A stretch of DNA of 64,000 nucleotides from Pseudomonas sp. Teo4 (lineage in GTDB: Bacteria > Pseudomonadota > Gammaproteobacteria > Pseudomonadales > Pseudomonadaceae): contig NZ_JAXCIL010000001.1 in NCBI RefSeq assembly GCF_034387475.1, positions 124,001 through 188,000 of the forward strand, written 5' to 3'. Below are positions 1-10,783 of this stretch, in pieces. The position numbers and the translations under genes were made by a program. Under the pieces are notes generated by a model that saw nothing but the letters and a program-made list of their open reading frames with translations, ran no database searches and had not been told where the DNA came from. Within the stretch, counting starts at the first letter, position 1, and the number at the start of each line of letters is the position of its first letter.

Positions 1-1
1 T

Positions 2-250
2 GTTCCAAAAACACTCATCGAACGACCAAAAAAGGGCTTCTCAATACCATTGGGCGAATGGTTGAGGGGGCCGTTACGAGAGTGGGCTGAAGGATTACTA
101 GGTGCGCGACTTATAGAGGAGCAAGGCTATTTCAAGCCTGAGCCAATAAGATTGATATGGAAACAGCATCTCGAAGGAAGGGGTGATAGGTCTCGGAAAC
201 TTTGGAGTATTCTGATGTTTCAGGCTTGGCTACAGGAGCAGTCGCAGTGA
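2..250 (+). CDS. Asparagine synthase-like amidotransferase, C-terminal fragment (5' end outside window)
   Basis: Only the last ~82 codons are present; the reading frame is open to the window edge. The segment starts with an ERPKKGFSIPLGEWLRGPLR-type stretch, which is characteristic of the C-terminal synthetase domain of AsnB-type glutamine-dependent asparagine synthases. O-antigen clusters of pseudomonads carry such proteins (WbpS type), which amidate sugar carboxylates or related groups rather than making asparagine. Its stop codon overlaps the GTG start of the next glycosyltransferase, so the two are translationally coupled. The substrate cannot be judged from this fragment. Confidence 0.75.
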   Translation, partial: VPKTLIERPKKGFSIPLGEWLRGPLREWAEGLLGARLIEEQGYFKPEPIRLIWKQHLEGRGDRSRKLWSILMFQAWLQEQSQ

Positions 251-1380
251 AGGTCCTACACATAATTTCAGGTTTGAATGTAGGAGGCGCGGAGCTTATG
301 CTCAAACGCCTTCTAGAACATCAAAAGAATGTTCCAGGCTGCGACCATTCGGTAATTTCTCTGACCGGCAAAGGGTACCATAGGGCCGCAGCTGGAGGAG
401 CTCGGATTAGAAGTCACGACTGTTGGAGTGAATGGGCTGCTTGGGTTACCTATGGCGCTGTACCGATTATACAAAAAGATTCAGTCAACCTCTCCTGATA
501 TTGTTCAGACGTGGATGTACCATGCTGATTTGTTGGGTGGGGTGGCTGCACGTATTGCGGGTGTTCGGAATGTGATCTGGGGTATTAGGACTACGGATCT
601 CGAACAGGGAGGGAAGAGATCAACGCGTCTGATTCGACAGATTTGTGCAAGGTTATCTAGATCGATACCAGCTCGTATCGTCTGTGCTGCTGAAGCCTCA
701 AAGAAAGCTCATGCTGCGGTCGGTTACGACATAGAGAAGATGATCGTAGTGCCTAACGGCTTTGAGCTTTCTCGATTGAATGTGACCGAAGATCAGCGGC
801 GTAGTATGCGGGAGGCATGTGGGCTTACTGATTTGCAACTAGTCATTGGTAGTTTGGGGCGTTTTAATGCGGTGAAGGACCAGGCCAACTTTGTCTCTGC
901 CACTGCTTTGCTTGCAAAGAGCAATCAATCTCTGCGATTTCTAATGGTGGGGCGTGGACTTGATCGTGATAATGATGAACTCATGAATCAAATACGCAGA
1001 ACGGGTTATGAGAACCGCTACCTGTTGATGGGGAGCGTCAAGATGTTGCGGTTTGCTTGGGAGCGATGGATATTTTCTGCCTTCATTCGCGAACAGAAGG
1101 GTTTCCAAACGTACTCGGTGAGGCGATGGCGGTTGGTGTCCCATGCGTTTCAACGGATGTTGGGGATGCGCGTTTACTCCTTGATGAGACGGGTTTTCTA
1201 GTTCCTCCTAATGATGCAGTAGCATTATCGATTGGTCTACAAAATATGATCAATCTTCCAGCGAGCGAGCGCTATTCACTAGGAATTAAGGCTAGATCTA
1301 GGGTGATTGAGCGGTACTCAATGGAGAGGGCATCAGCTCGCTTTACTGCGCTGTACGATACGTTAGTGAAAGAATCTTAA
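247..1380 (+). CDS. Glycosyltransferase family 4 protein (two apparent frameshifts)
   Basis: The GTG start overlaps the upstream stop (GTGA). The N-terminus reads VKVLHIISGLNVGGAE, the usual GT4 opening with its GG loop. The C-terminal half has the donor-binding signature around SRTEGFPNVLGEAMAVGVPCV, with the EX7E glutamates. It probably adds a sugar to the lipid-linked O-unit at the inner membrane face. The frame shifts near 373 (one extra G in AAAGGGTACC) and near 1033 (one base lost), which splits it into three reading frames. Joined, it is about 377 residues, normal for the family. The breaks look like sequencing errors, as elsewhere in this window. Acceptor and donor are unknown. Confidence 0.82.
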
Positions 1381-1420
1381 GAAGCTTTTTTATTGTAAAT
1401 ATAATTATGACAGGATTAGC

Positions 1421-2550
1421 ATGAAGTCAGTTTTATTGATTGTGGTTAATGATCCTGCTTTTTTTATGTCTCACCGCTTGCCTGTTGCGACCGCGGCCCA
1501 AGACGAAGGATATGAGGTTCACATCGCCACTCAATCAGGTGCGTCGGTGGCGGACATTCGCGGCAGGGGGTTTTATCACCATGAGTTACCTTTATCCCGA
1601 AGTGGAAAAAACCCATTCAGAGAGTTGAAGTCAGTTATTTCTCTGTGGCGTTTGTGTTGGCGGATTCGACCTAGCGTACTTCACTTGGTAACTATCAAGC
1701 CTGTGCTTTATGGCGGGATCGCTGCTCGTTTGGCCCCGGTGAAGGGCGTACTCGCAGCAATCTCTGGTCTTGGTTTTGTGTTTATGGCGAACGGGACTAA
1801 AGCGGCCGCTCTTCGTCGGGTTATTTCAATTCTGTATAGGCTCGCACTGGGCAAGAAGAATCTGAGGGTGGTGTTTCAGAATCCTGATGATAAAAAAGCG
1901 CTTGAAGTGATTGGTGCGGTCACCGAAGAAAAGAGTGTCATCATTCGGGGTTCTGGCGTCAACCTTAATGATTATCAAGCCTATCCTGAACCCGTCGGTG
2001 TACCTGTTGTGACACTTGCGGCGCGCTTGTTGCGGGATAAAGGCGTAATTGAGTTTGTCGAAGCCGCACGCTATTTAAAGCTACAAGGTCTAATTGCAAA
2101 CTTCCAGTTGGTTGGCGATCCTGACCCTGGCAATCCAACCAGTATCGACGCAGATCAGTTGGAGGCCTGGACTCGGGAGGGTGTGGTGCAGTGTCTGGGT
2201 TATCAATCCGACATGGCTTCAGTCTTCCGTCATTCACATATTGTTGTATTGCCATCATACCGAGAGGGTCTACCAAAGGTTCTGGTCGAGGCCGCAGCCT
2301 GTGGACGAGCGGTAGTCACGACCGATGTACCAGGTTGTAGAGATGCGGTCGAACCGGGAGTTTCCGGTCTTCTGGTACCGGTGCGAAATGTGCCCTCCTG
2401 GCGGATGCCATCAGACGATTGGTCGATGAGCCTCAACTGCGAGTGGAGATGGGCAGAGCAGGCAGGGCTTTGGCAGAGCGTGCCTTCGCGATCGAAGGTA
2501 TCGTCGCTCAGCATCTTGAGATTTATCGCACTTTGGAGAGCGACGTTTAA
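1421..2550 (+). CDS. Glycosyltransferase family 4 protein, PglA/WbpU-like (one frameshift)
   Basis: Begins MKSVLLIVVNDPAFFMSHR, typical of GT4 enzymes of the PglA/WbpU/CapM type that transfer a HexNAc to an undecaprenyl-linked sugar. The donor site is seen at YREGLPKVLVEAAACGRAV (EX7E). A base is missing near 2389: the annotated frame goes out of register after VPVRN, and the next frame resumes with ALLADAIRRLVDEP and ends at a TAA that overlaps the ATG of the next gene (taATG). Corrected length is about 376 residues. Tight coupling to the downstream epimerase/reductase supports co-expression as part of the O-antigen operon. Confidence 0.82.
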
Positions 2551-3515
2551 TGCCTCGCAGAATACTAGTGACGGGTGCCACGGGATTCGTGGGCACTCAT
2601 GTTGTACGGCGTCTGCAGCAGGAACCTGGCGTTCAGGTGATCGCAGGGGTGCGTAAATTGAATGCAGTTCTGCCTCCTCATGTAGAGGCTTTACTCATGG
2701 GCGAGTTGGCTGAGGATGACAATCAGCCATCACTCGATGGTATTCAAACGATTGTTCATTGCGCTGCCCGGGTTCATATTATGAACGACGCCTCGGCACA
2801 CCCTATAAATGAATTTCGCAAAGTCAATGTTCAAGACACGCTGAAGCTCGCTCGAAGAGCAGCTGCCGCGGGCGTAAAACGGTTCGTGTTTCTCAGCTCG
2901 ATCAAGGTAAATGGTGAAGGCACTGATGGTCGCGGGCCGTACACTGCGGACGAAACCCCCATGCCTGTCGATCCTTATGGGGTGTCCAAGCTTGAAGCTG
3001 AGCAAGCTCTACTAGCGTTGGCTGTAGAAACAGGGATGGAGGTGAGCATCATCCGTCCAGTACTTGTCTACGGACCAGGTGTAAAAGCAAATTTTAGAGC
3101 GATGATGCGGTGGTTGCATAAAGGTGTACCGCTACCGCTAGGAGCGATCCGCAACAAGCGCAGCCTGGTGGCGTTGGATAATCTGGTCGATCTGATAAGC
3201 GTGTGCATCAATCACCCACGTGCGGTGAATCAGGTATTTTTGGTTAGCGACGGTGTCGACCTATCCACGCCGCAACTTATGGGTAGAATGGCCGCTGCGC
3301 TCGGGCGTAACGCCATATTGATTCCTATCCCTACGCTGCTGTTAAGGGCGGGAGCGAGGATGCTCGGGCGAGCAGCAGTGGCAGATCGACTTTGTGGATC
3401 GTTACAAGTCGATATTACAAAAACCAAAGAGCTGCTTGACTGGACACCGCCGGTGGCAGTCGATCAAGCCTTGCGCCAAACGGCCAATCACTATCTGGAA
3501 CATTTGAAAGCATGA
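2550..3515 (+). CDS. wbpV: NAD-dependent sugar epimerase/reductase, WbpV-like
   Basis: An intact 321-residue extended short-chain dehydrogenase. It has the Rossmann motif TGATGFVG at residues 8-15, a catalytic YGVSK (YxxxK) at about 143-147, and a Ser in FLSSIK. It overlaps the previous and next genes by 1 and 4 bases. In P. aeruginosa serotypes the order wbpV-wbpL-wbpM is known: WbpM dehydrates UDP-GlcNAc, WbpV reduces C-4 to give UDP-D-QuiNAc, and WbpL transfers the sugar phosphate to undecaprenyl phosphate. The same order here makes that role likely. A simple UDP-sugar 4-epimerase is the alternative. Confidence 0.8.
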   Translation: MPRRILVTGATGFVGTHVVRRLQQEPGVQVIAGVRKLNAVLPPHVEALLMGELAEDDNQPSLDGIQTIVHCAARVHIMNDASAHPINEFRKVNVQDTLKLARRAAAAGVKRFVFLSSIKVNGEGTDGRGPYTADETPMPVDPYGVSKLEAEQALLALAVETGMEVSIIRPVLVYGPGVKANFRAMMRWLHKGVPLPLGAIRNKRSLVALDNLVDLISVCINHPRAVNQVFLVSDGVDLSTPQLMGRMAAALGRNAILIPIPTLLLRAGARMLGRAAVADRLCGSLQVDITKTKELLDWTPPVAVDQALRQTANHYLEHLKA

Positions 3516-4528
3516 TCGCTTGGACCATTCTGCCTTTAGTCGTTGTTCTTAGTTGGTTAATGACAGGAGCATTGCGGCGCTATGCCTTGGCTCGCAGCAT
3601 TATCGATGTGCCCAATGCTCGAAGCTCTCACACGATACCGACCCCACGAGGTGGTGGTGTTGCGATTGTCGTGGTTTTTTTGCTCGCGATTCCATTCCTT
3701 TCTGGCTTCGACCTGCTTCAGTCGGACGCTGCCTTTGCGCTCGTGGGGGCGGGGCTAGGTATCGCGTTGCTGGGCTTTCTAGATGATCATGGGCATGTCG
3801 CTGCGCGATGGCGGTTGCTAGGTCATTTTCTTAGCGCAGCTTGGGTGCTGTACTGGTTGGGTGGACTCCCGGCAGTGATGGTGTTCGGCCATGCGGTCGA
3901 CGTCGGCTGGTGGGGCCATGCGTTCGCACTCTTTTATCTGGTTTGGCTGCTGAATTTGTACAATTTTATGGACGGCATCGATGGCCTAGCGAGTATCGAG
4001 GCGATCAGTGTTTGTTTAGGTGGAGCGCTGCTGTATAGCCTGCTCAACCAGCAAGCGCTTGCAGTGCTCCCAATTTCTTTGGCATGTGCCGTATTAGGTT
4101 TCCTAATCTGGAACTTCCCGCCTGCAAAAATTTTCATGGGCGATGCGGGCAGTGGTTTTCTGGGGATTACCTTGGGTGTTTTTTCGCTCCAAGCGGCCTG
4201 GATCTCGCCAAGTCTTTTCTACGGCTGGCTGATCTTGTTGGGGGTATTTATCGTCGATGCCACAGCTACCTTGTTGCGGCGTTTACTGCGTGGCGAGAAG
4301 GTCTATGAGGCCCACCGTAGCCACGCTTATCAGTATGCTTCTCGTCAGTACGCTCGTCACCTGCCGGTCACATTGGGTGTACTGTTCATCAATGTGCTTT
4401 GGTTGCTGCCATTGGCGTGCGTTGTAACCTTGGGGCTACTGGACGGCGCCTTGGGCCTGATAATCGCATACGTGCCTTTGGTGCTTTTAGCTCTAAAATA
4501 TCGCGCGGGGCAAGCTGAGATCCGCTGA
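3512..4528 (+). CDS. wbpL: Undecaprenyl-phosphate sugar-1-phosphate transferase WbpL (MraY/WecA family)
   Basis: A 338-residue polytopic membrane protein with many hydrophobic helices. It has the family signatures: the SSHTIPTPRGGG segment near residues 33-44, the aspartate loop FLDDHGHVAARWR at about 89-101, NLYNFMDGIDGLA at about 146-158, and the MGDAGSGFLG cytoplasmic loop at about 208-217. WbpL-type enzymes start O-unit synthesis by moving HexNAc-1-P (QuiNAc or FucNAc) onto undecaprenyl phosphate. The start codon overlaps the upstream stop (ATGA), so translation is coupled. The gene is intact. Confidence 0.92.
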   Translation: MIAWTILPLVVVLSWLMTGALRRYALARSIIDVPNARSSHTIPTPRGGGVAIVVVFLLAIPFLSGFDLLQSDAAFALVGAGLGIALLGFLDDHGHVAARWRLLGHFLSAAWVLYWLGGLPAVMVFGHAVDVGWWGHAFALFYLVWLLNLYNFMDGIDGLASIEAISVCLGGALLYSLLNQQALAVLPISLACAVLGFLIWNFPPAKIFMGDAGSGFLGITLGVFSLQAAWISPSLFYGWLILLGVFIVDATATLLRRLLRGEKVYEAHRSHAYQYASRQYARHLPVTLGVLFINVLWLLPLACVVTLGLLDGALGLIIAYVPLVLLALKYRAGQAEIR

Positions 4529-4603
4529 TCTGCTTCAACCCTTGAAGATGGCGCAGATGAACAATTATCGAGTCAGTGGATGGGGAACAGGAATTGAGGG
4601 TTT

Positions 4604-6596
4604 ATGGATAGTTTGAGAAAGCGAATGGTCGCGCTACCGCGTCGCTACAAGCGCGCTTTGCAGGTTGTCATAGATGTACTGCTCGTGTGGCTTGCGCTGT
4701 GGCTGGCATTCGTCGTCCGTCTTGGTTATGAGGAGATGAGCAATCCGCTCGTTGGCCATCTGTGGCTGTTCGCATCTGCGTCAGCGGTTGCGATTCCGAT
4801 TTTTATCCGATTTGGCATGTACCGGGCCGTCATGCGCTATTTCGGTACTGATGCGTTAATCGCGATTTTCAAGGCGGTAACCCTTTCGGCCCTCATTCTT
4901 GCCCTGGTTGTTTACTGGTATAGCAACCACAAGACGGTGGTTCCGCGGTCCATCATCTTCAATTACTGGTGGCTTAGCCTAGTGATGATCGGTGGTCTGC
5001 GTTTGCTCATGCGCCAGTATTTCCTGGGTGATTGGTACGCCGCTAAACAGCATGTTCCCTTCACCAGTCGAGACAACGGGCTGCCAAGAGTGGCCATTTA
5101 CGGTGCGGGCGCTGCTGGAAACCAGCTGTTGGCAGCACTTCGCATGGGTAGAGTTTTGCGGCCGGTTGCATTTATCGACGACGATGAATCGCTCGTCGAT
5201 CGCGCCATCTCTGGTTTACAGGTATTCAGCGGTAAAAATATCCAGCGCATGGTCGATCTCACCGGGGCTGAGGAGATCTTGCTGGCGATTCCTTCTGCCT
5301 CCCGGGCTCGACGTAGGGAAGTGTTGGGCGCACTTGAGCTCTTCCCGCTGCACGTTCGTAGTGTTCCGAGCGTGATGGATCTAGCCAGCGGACGGGTAAA
5401 AGTCGACGACATTCAGGAGGTCGACATTGCGGACTTGCTAGGGCGCGACGCGGTCCCTGCGCAGAGTGATCTGCTTGCGCACTGCATAACCGGTCAAGTC
5501 GTTATGGTGACGGGAGCGGGGGGGTCAATAGGTTCGGAACTTTGCAGGCAGATACTGTTGCTCAAGCCCAAAACCTTGCTGCTGTTCGAGCACAGTGAGT
5601 TCAATCTTTACAGTATTCACAGTGAACTGGAGCAGAGGATCAATCGCGAGTCTCTGTCTGTGCGTTTAGTGCCGTTCCTGGGCTCTGTTCGCAATCAGAA
5701 GCACCTGCTCGATACCATGACAATGTGGCGGGTCGATACCGTCTACCATGCTGCTGCTTACAAGCACGTGCCGATGGTTGAACATAATATTGCCGAAGGC
5801 GTTCTCAATAACGTTATTGGCACGTTGAATACGGCCCAAGCCGCGTTGCAGGCTAATGTGGCAAATTTCGTTTTGATATCTACCGATAAAGCTGTTCGTC
5901 CTACCAACGTAATGGGCAGTACCAAGCGTCTGGCGGAAATGGTTCTGCAAGCGCTGAGCAAAGAGGTCGCGCCTGTATTGTTTGGGGACTCAGCAAATGT
6001 TGCCAGGGTCAATAAGACACGTTTCACTATGGTGCGCTTTGGCAATGTCCTGGGTTCCTCTGGCTCAGTAATTCCTTTGTTCCACAAACAGATAAAAGCG
6101 GGTGGGCCGCTTACTGTTACACATCCGAAGATCACCCGTTACTTCATGACGATTCCCGAGGCAGCTCAGCTGGTAATCCAGGCGGGTCCATGGGGCTGGG
6201 TGGTGACGTCTTTGTGTTGGATATGGGGAGCCCGTCAAGATCGCAGCGTTGGCCGAAAAGATGATTCATCTTTCTGGGCTTAGTGTTAGATCGGAGAAAA
6301 ACCCCTATGGTGATATTTCAATTGAGTTCAGTGGGTTGCGGCCGGGCGAGAAGCTCTATGAAGAGCTTTTGATCGGAGATAATGTCGCACCAACACAGCA
6401 CCCGATGATCATGACTGCGAGTGAGGATTTTGTGACTTGGGATACGCTTAAGGAGCACCTATCATCCTTGACGGCAGCAATTGTAGATGAAGACTTTGTA
6501 CGCGTTCGCCAGTTATTGAGAGAGCTTGTAAGCGGCTATTCGCCGGAGGGTGAAATCGTCGATTGGGTTTACCAGCAGCGTCGGATTGACCTATAG
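4604..6596 (+). CDS. wbpM: UDP-GlcNAc 4,6-dehydratase WbpM (two frameshifts near the 3' end)
   Basis: The N-terminal ~170 residues hold four membrane helices, followed by a CoA-binding-like Rossmann domain ([10 protein letters not shown]) and the catalytic extended SDR domain ([14 protein letters not shown]). The segment [17 protein letters not shown] carries the membrane-type dehydratase active site. The enzyme converts UDP-GlcNAc to the 4-keto-6-deoxy intermediate for QuiNAc/FucNAc. Single bases appear lost near 6189 (expected GSMGLGG) and near 6233 (expected SPVKIAAL). Beyond these the frame continues through the conserved [11 protein letters not shown] to the stop. Corrected length ~664 residues, as usual for WbpM. 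It lies 75 bases after wbpL. Confidence 0.92.
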
Positions 6597-7013
6597 AAAA
6601 AGCCATTGCACTCTCGATGGAAAATTTATACGCAGCTGCACGGTTTGTTGATAGATACGAAACTAGTGGGTCGAGCACGGATACTTGGATATCTAGCTCG
6701 ACCAGCACCATCAGACCATCGTAGATGGGCTTGGAGTGGAGATAGGGTTTTCGACTTTGGCGGCGGGTCGCATTGTGGCTGGCAAGCTCCTCAGAGAATC
6801 GGGAGCACAGCATCGGGAATCCGGTAAGCGCTTTGAATGTGAGGTTCGTGGAGCGCCTATGGTTGCTGGGCAGCTTGTTTGGGGCTTCCTTAAAAGCGTG
6901 ATATACGCTTTCAAATCTGCAGAGGTCTTTGTAAACTTTCATTTACATTGGTTTCGCCTGTCCACTATTAGGTTGGTGCATCCAACAGCTTTTCAGATTA
7001 TCGAGGATGAATC
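6597..7013. other. Spacer between wbpM and rmlB with no recognisable gene
   Basis: About 417 bases of lower GC than rmlB. Short open frames exist on both strands (for example 6736-7017), but none resembles a known protein or has a convincing ribosome site. The region presumably holds the rmlBDAC promoter and may contain worn-down remnants of an earlier gene at the join between the serotype-specific part and the rml block. Confidence 0.4.
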
Positions 7014-8113
7014 ATGATTTTTGTTACAGGCGGTGCGGGGTTCATTGGCTCCAATTTCGTGCTCCAATGGTGCACTAGCAGCGACGAACCCGTTCTGAAT
7101 CTCGACGCGCTGACCTACGCTGGCAACCTGGCCAACCTGCAGTCGCTGGAAGGCGACCATCGCCACCATTTCATCCAAGGCAACATCTGCGATGCAACGC
7201 TTCTGGCTCAGTTATTCGCCGAGCACCGTCCTCGCGCGGTAGTTCATTTCGCCGCCGAATCTCATGTAGACCGCTCCATCACCGGCCCCGAAGCCTTCGT
7301 TGAAACCAACGTGGTGGGTACATTCCGACTCCTGGAGGCTGCTCGGAGCCACTGGAACAGCTTGGGGGGCGCAGAGAAGCAAGCGTTCCGCTTCTTGCAT
7401 GTTTCCACTGACGAGGTATACGGCACTCTGAGCCCTACCGACCCGGCGTTCACCGAGACCACACCCTACGCCCCCAACAGCCCTTACTCGGCAAGCAAGG
7501 CCGCCAGCGACCACCTGGTGCGTTCCTACTTCCATACTTACGGCATGCCGGTGCTCACCACCAATTGCTCGAACAACTACGGCCCGTACCACTTCCCGGA
7601 AAAGCTGATTCCCCTGATGATCGTCAACGCCCTGGCCGGCAAGGCGTTGCCGGTCTATGGCGATGGTCAGCAGATCCGCGATTGGCTGTTCGTCGAGGAC
7701 CACTGTTCGGGCATCCGCCGCGTGCTTGAAGCCGGAACCTGTGGCGAGACATACAACATTGGTGGCTGGAACGAAAAGGCCAATATTGACATCGTGCACA
7801 CCCTCTGCACCCTGCTGGATGAACTGGCCCCTCCAACGACACGTAGCGTGATCAATCAGTCCACCGGCGAGCCAGTCGCGCACTATGCTCAACTGATCAC
7901 TTACGTAGCGGATCGTCCAGGCCACGACCGCCGTTATGCAATCGACGCTCGTAAGATCGAGCGTGAGCTCTGCTGGAAGCCTGCCGAAACCTTCGAGTCT
8001 GGTATTCGTAAAACGGTAACCTGGTACTTGGCTAACCAGGAGTGGGTCAAGGGGTCATGGATGGCAGTTACCGTGACTGGGTCGCGCAACAATACGGGGC
8101 TGGCAAGGCTTGA
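7014..8113 (+). CDS. rmlB: dTDP-glucose 4,6-dehydratase RmlB (frameshift near C-terminus)
   Basis: The second enzyme of dTDP-L-rhamnose synthesis. The N-terminus [15 protein letters not shown] carries the NAD-binding GxxGxx[10 protein letters not shown] and the YSASK catalytic motif follow. One G seems missing in the run at about 8053: the uncorrected frame runs on into rmlD and produces a false 534-residue fusion. Restoring the base gives the family's usual ending ([14 protein letters not shown]) and a TGA at 8111-8113. That stop overlaps the TTG start of rmlD. Corrected length ~366 residues. Confidence 0.93.
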
Positions 8114-9013
8114 AAATTCTCCTGCTGGGCAAGAACGGGCAAGTAGGCTGGGAGCTACAGCGTGCGCTTGCGCCCTGGGCGAGGTAATCGCGCTTGACCG
8201 CTGCGGTGATGCTGGCTTATGCGGTGATCTCAGTGACCTGGGGGGCTTGGCGGCGACTGTACGCTCGGTCGCTCCGGACGTGATCGTCAACGCAGCAGCC
8301 TACACAGCAGTAGACAAGGCCGAAAGTGAGCCGGCGCTGGCGGCACTGGTCAATGCCGAAGCGCCTGGCGTGCTGGCCGTGAAGCAGCAAGGCTGGGAGC
8401 CTGGCTCATCCATTACTCCACCGACTACGTATTCGATGGCAGTGGCCAGGCTAAATGGTTGGAGGATGCCCCGACCGGGCCATTGTCCGTCTACGGTCGC
8501 ACCAAGCTTGACGGTGAATTGGCAATTCAAGCCAGTGGTGCTTCCGCCGTGGTGTTGCGCACCAGTTGGGTATATGCTGCGCGCGGTCATAATTTCGCCA
8601 AGACCATGCTGCGCCTAGCGGCCGAGCGCGATACGTTGAACGTGGTGGCGGACCAATTTGGCGCTCCGACCGGTGCGGACCTGATCGCCGATGTCACTGC
8701 GCATATACTGCGGCAGGTGTTCAGCAGGCAGGAAACGGGTAGTTTGGCTGGTACGTACCATCTAGCTGCCGCTGGTGAAACCACCTGGCACGCTTATGCC
8801 CAGTTCGTATTGGAGCATGCCAGCCGCAATGGCGTTGACCTCAAGGTTTCCGCAGAGCGGGTCGGCGCGATTAATACCGATGCTTATCCCGTTCCGGCGC
8901 CACGTCCGCGCAACTCCCGGCTGGCATTGGCTAAACTCGAAGAAACCTTCAACCTCAAGATGCCGCTTTGGCAACAAGGCGTGCAACGCATGCTGGACGA
9001 AATTCAGCACTAG
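8110..9013 (+). CDS. rmlD: dTDP-4-dehydrorhamnose reductase RmlD (two frameshifts)
   Basis: The last enzyme of the dTDP-L-rhamnose pathway; it reduces the 4-keto group. A TTG start inside the rmlB stop (TTGA) gives the canonical N-terminus [17 protein letters not shown] residues appear lost near 8178 ([13 protein letters not shown] expected) and near 8384 ([24 protein letters not shown] expected, split here across frames). The catalytic YGRTK is at the YxxxK position, and the protein ends MLDEIQH. Corrected length ~301 residues, normal for RmlD. Confidence 0.92.
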
Positions 9014-9021
9014 GAATTCTT

Positions 9022-9891
9022 ATGGCACGTAAAGGACTCATTCTGGCTGGTGGTTCGGGCACGCGTCTGCACCCTGCGACTTTGTCTGTATCGAAGCAGT
9101 TGTTGCCGGTGTACGACAAACCGATGATCTACTATCCGCTCAGCACACTGTTGCTGGCCGGAATTCGAGACATCCTGATTATTTCGACACCGCAGGACAC
9201 CCCGCGTTTTGAACAACTGCTGGGTGATGGAAGCCGGTGGGGTATCAACCTCTCCTACGCGGTACAGCCAAGCCCGGATGGGCTGGCGCAGGCTTTCACG
9301 ATCGGTGCTGAGTTTATTGGAAACTCTCCGTCCGCATTGGTGCTGGGTGACAATATTTTTCATGGACATGACTTCCAGTCGTTGCTCATGAATGCGCACC
9401 AGCGAGAGGAAGGGGCATCCGTATTCGCGTATCACGTCCAAGACCCAGAGCGTTATGGGGTGGCGGAGTTTGACGAGCACGGACGGGTGTTGTCGATCGA
9501 GGAAAAACCCAAGCTACCCAAGTCTAGCTATGCAGTCACAGGCCTTTATTTTTACGACAACCAAGTGGTCGAGTTGGCCCGACAGTTGAAGCCGTCTGCA
9601 CGTGGTGAGCTGGAGATCACTGATCTTAACAACTTGTACCTCCAGCAGCAGCAACTGCACGTCCAGATCATGGGACGCGGTTATGCATGGCTGGATACTG
9701 GTACTCACGACAGTCTACTTGATGCTAGCCAATACATTGCCACTATGGAGCGGCGTCAGGGGCTTAAAGTCGCATGCCCGGAAGAAATCTGCTACCGCGC
9801 TGGCTGGATCAATGCTGAACAGCTTGAAAATCTTGCGCAGCCGCTGCTGAAAAACGGTTATGGGCAGTATTTGAAGAACTTGCTGAAGTGA
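9022..9891 (+). CDS. rmlA: Glucose-1-phosphate thymidylyltransferase RmlA
   Basis: An intact 289-residue enzyme that makes dTDP-glucose from glucose-1-phosphate and dTTP, the first step to dTDP-L-rhamnose. The nucleotide-binding signature [11 protein letters not shown] is at residues 9-19, followed by [17 protein letters not shown] and the [11 protein letters not shown] metal-site segment. I chose the ATG 8 bases after the rmlD stop rather than an in-frame upstream ATG inside rmlD, because it gives the standard N-terminus [11 protein letters not shown]. Usually inhibited by the end product dTDP-L-rhamnose. Confidence 0.96.
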   Translation: MARKGLILAGGSGTRLHPATLSVSKQLLPVYDKPMIYYPLSTLLLAGIRDILIISTPQDTPRFEQLLGDGSRWGINLSYAVQPSPDGLAQAFTIGAEFIGNSPSALVLGDNIFHGHDFQSLLMNAHQREEGASVFAYHVQDPERYGVAEFDEHGRVLSIEEKPKLPKSSYAVTGLYFYDNQVVELARQLKPSARGELEITDLNNLYLQQQQLHVQIMGRGYAWLDTGTHDSLLDASQYIATMERRQGLKVACPEEICYRAGWINAEQLENLAQPLLKNGYGQYLKNLLK

Positions 9892-9901
9892 AGGTGTTTT
9901 G

Positions 9902-10450
9902 ATGCACGCTATTCCACTGGCCATCCCTGAAGTTGTCCTGTTTACTCCTAGAGTATTCGGCGATGAGCGTGGCTTTTTCTATGAAAGTTTCAATGCGCGT
10001 GTCTTCAACGAAGCTACTGGTCTCCAGCCAGACTTTGTTCAGGACAACCATTCAAAATCAGTGAAGGGTGTGCTGCGGGGTTTACACTATCAGTTGCCTC
10101 CTCATGCACAAGGAAAGCTGGTGCGTGTGGTGCAGGGCGAGGTGTTTGATGTGGCTGTGGACATCCGCTGTAGCTCACCTACCTTCGGGAAATGGGTGGG
10201 TACCGTATTGTCTGCGCAAAATAACCAACAGTTGTGGATTCCGCCAGGTTTCGCCCACGGCTTTGTGACACTGAGTGAGACGGCAGAGTTTCTCTACAAG
10301 ACAACAGATTTTTACTCGGTTCAGAGTGAGCGCTGTATTGCTTGGGATGATCCGGATATTGCTATTGATTGGCCGATAGATTTTGTGCCCTCGCTGTCTG
10401 TCAAGGATCAAGTTGGTAAGGCGCTGGTAGACGCTGACTTATTTGAGTGA
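9902..10450 (+). CDS. rmlC: dTDP-4-dehydrorhamnose 3,5-epimerase RmlC
   Basis: An intact 182-residue cupin-fold epimerase, third step of the pathway. GVLRGLHYQ carries the catalytic His (about residue 61). The cupin segment GKLVRVVQGEVFDVAVDIR and WIPPGFAHGF follow. A TTG directly before the ATG is in frame, but the ATG gives the standard MHAIPLAIPEV start. It ends the rmlBDAC operon (gap to rmlA of 10 bases). Confidence 0.96.
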   Translation: MHAIPLAIPEVVLFTPRVFGDERGFFYESFNARVFNEATGLQPDFVQDNHSKSVKGVLRGLHYQLPPHAQGKLVRVVQGEVFDVAVDIRCSSPTFGKWVGTVLSAQNNQQLWIPPGFAHGFVTLSETAEFLYKTTDFYSVQSERCIAWDDPDIAIDWPIDFVPSLSVKDQVGKALVDADLFE

Positions 10451-10783
10451 GGGGTCTTCGGGATCCCTTAGATATCGAGGCTACCCCGAGAGGCCGCTGT
10501 GCGGCTAATCACGGTGTCTCTTCGCGTTGATTATGCCAGCTCCAGCCAGTTTTATTGGCTCGCTGGCGTAACTTCATTTTTGATGACGTGTGAGAGCCAA
10601 TCCTGTGGCTTGGTAAGGTAGATATCCGTCTTTTGTAGGAAGTTGTACCGCAATATATGGTGACGTTTAATTCAGTCACAATTCGCTCGGCGTATTTGCT
10701 GGTGAGATTGAGCATAAGTCGCTAGGTTGAGGGGGCAGCCAAGGAAACTGCTGCATACCCCTAACTCAAAGGAGTGATCAATC
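10451..10783. other. Spacer between rmlC and the ComEA-like gene
   Basis: No supported gene. There is a small perfect hairpin GCCGC-TGT-GCGGC at about 10493-10505, without a T-run. The sequence just before 10784 carries a clear AAGGAG ribosome site for the next gene. I see no strong terminator for the rml operon. Confidence 0.4.

Noticed and set aside
7014..8618. 534-residue RmlB-RmlD fusion protein
   Set aside because: Restoring one G near 8053 gives the normal RmlB ending and a separate RmlD start; the fusion is a frameshift artefact.
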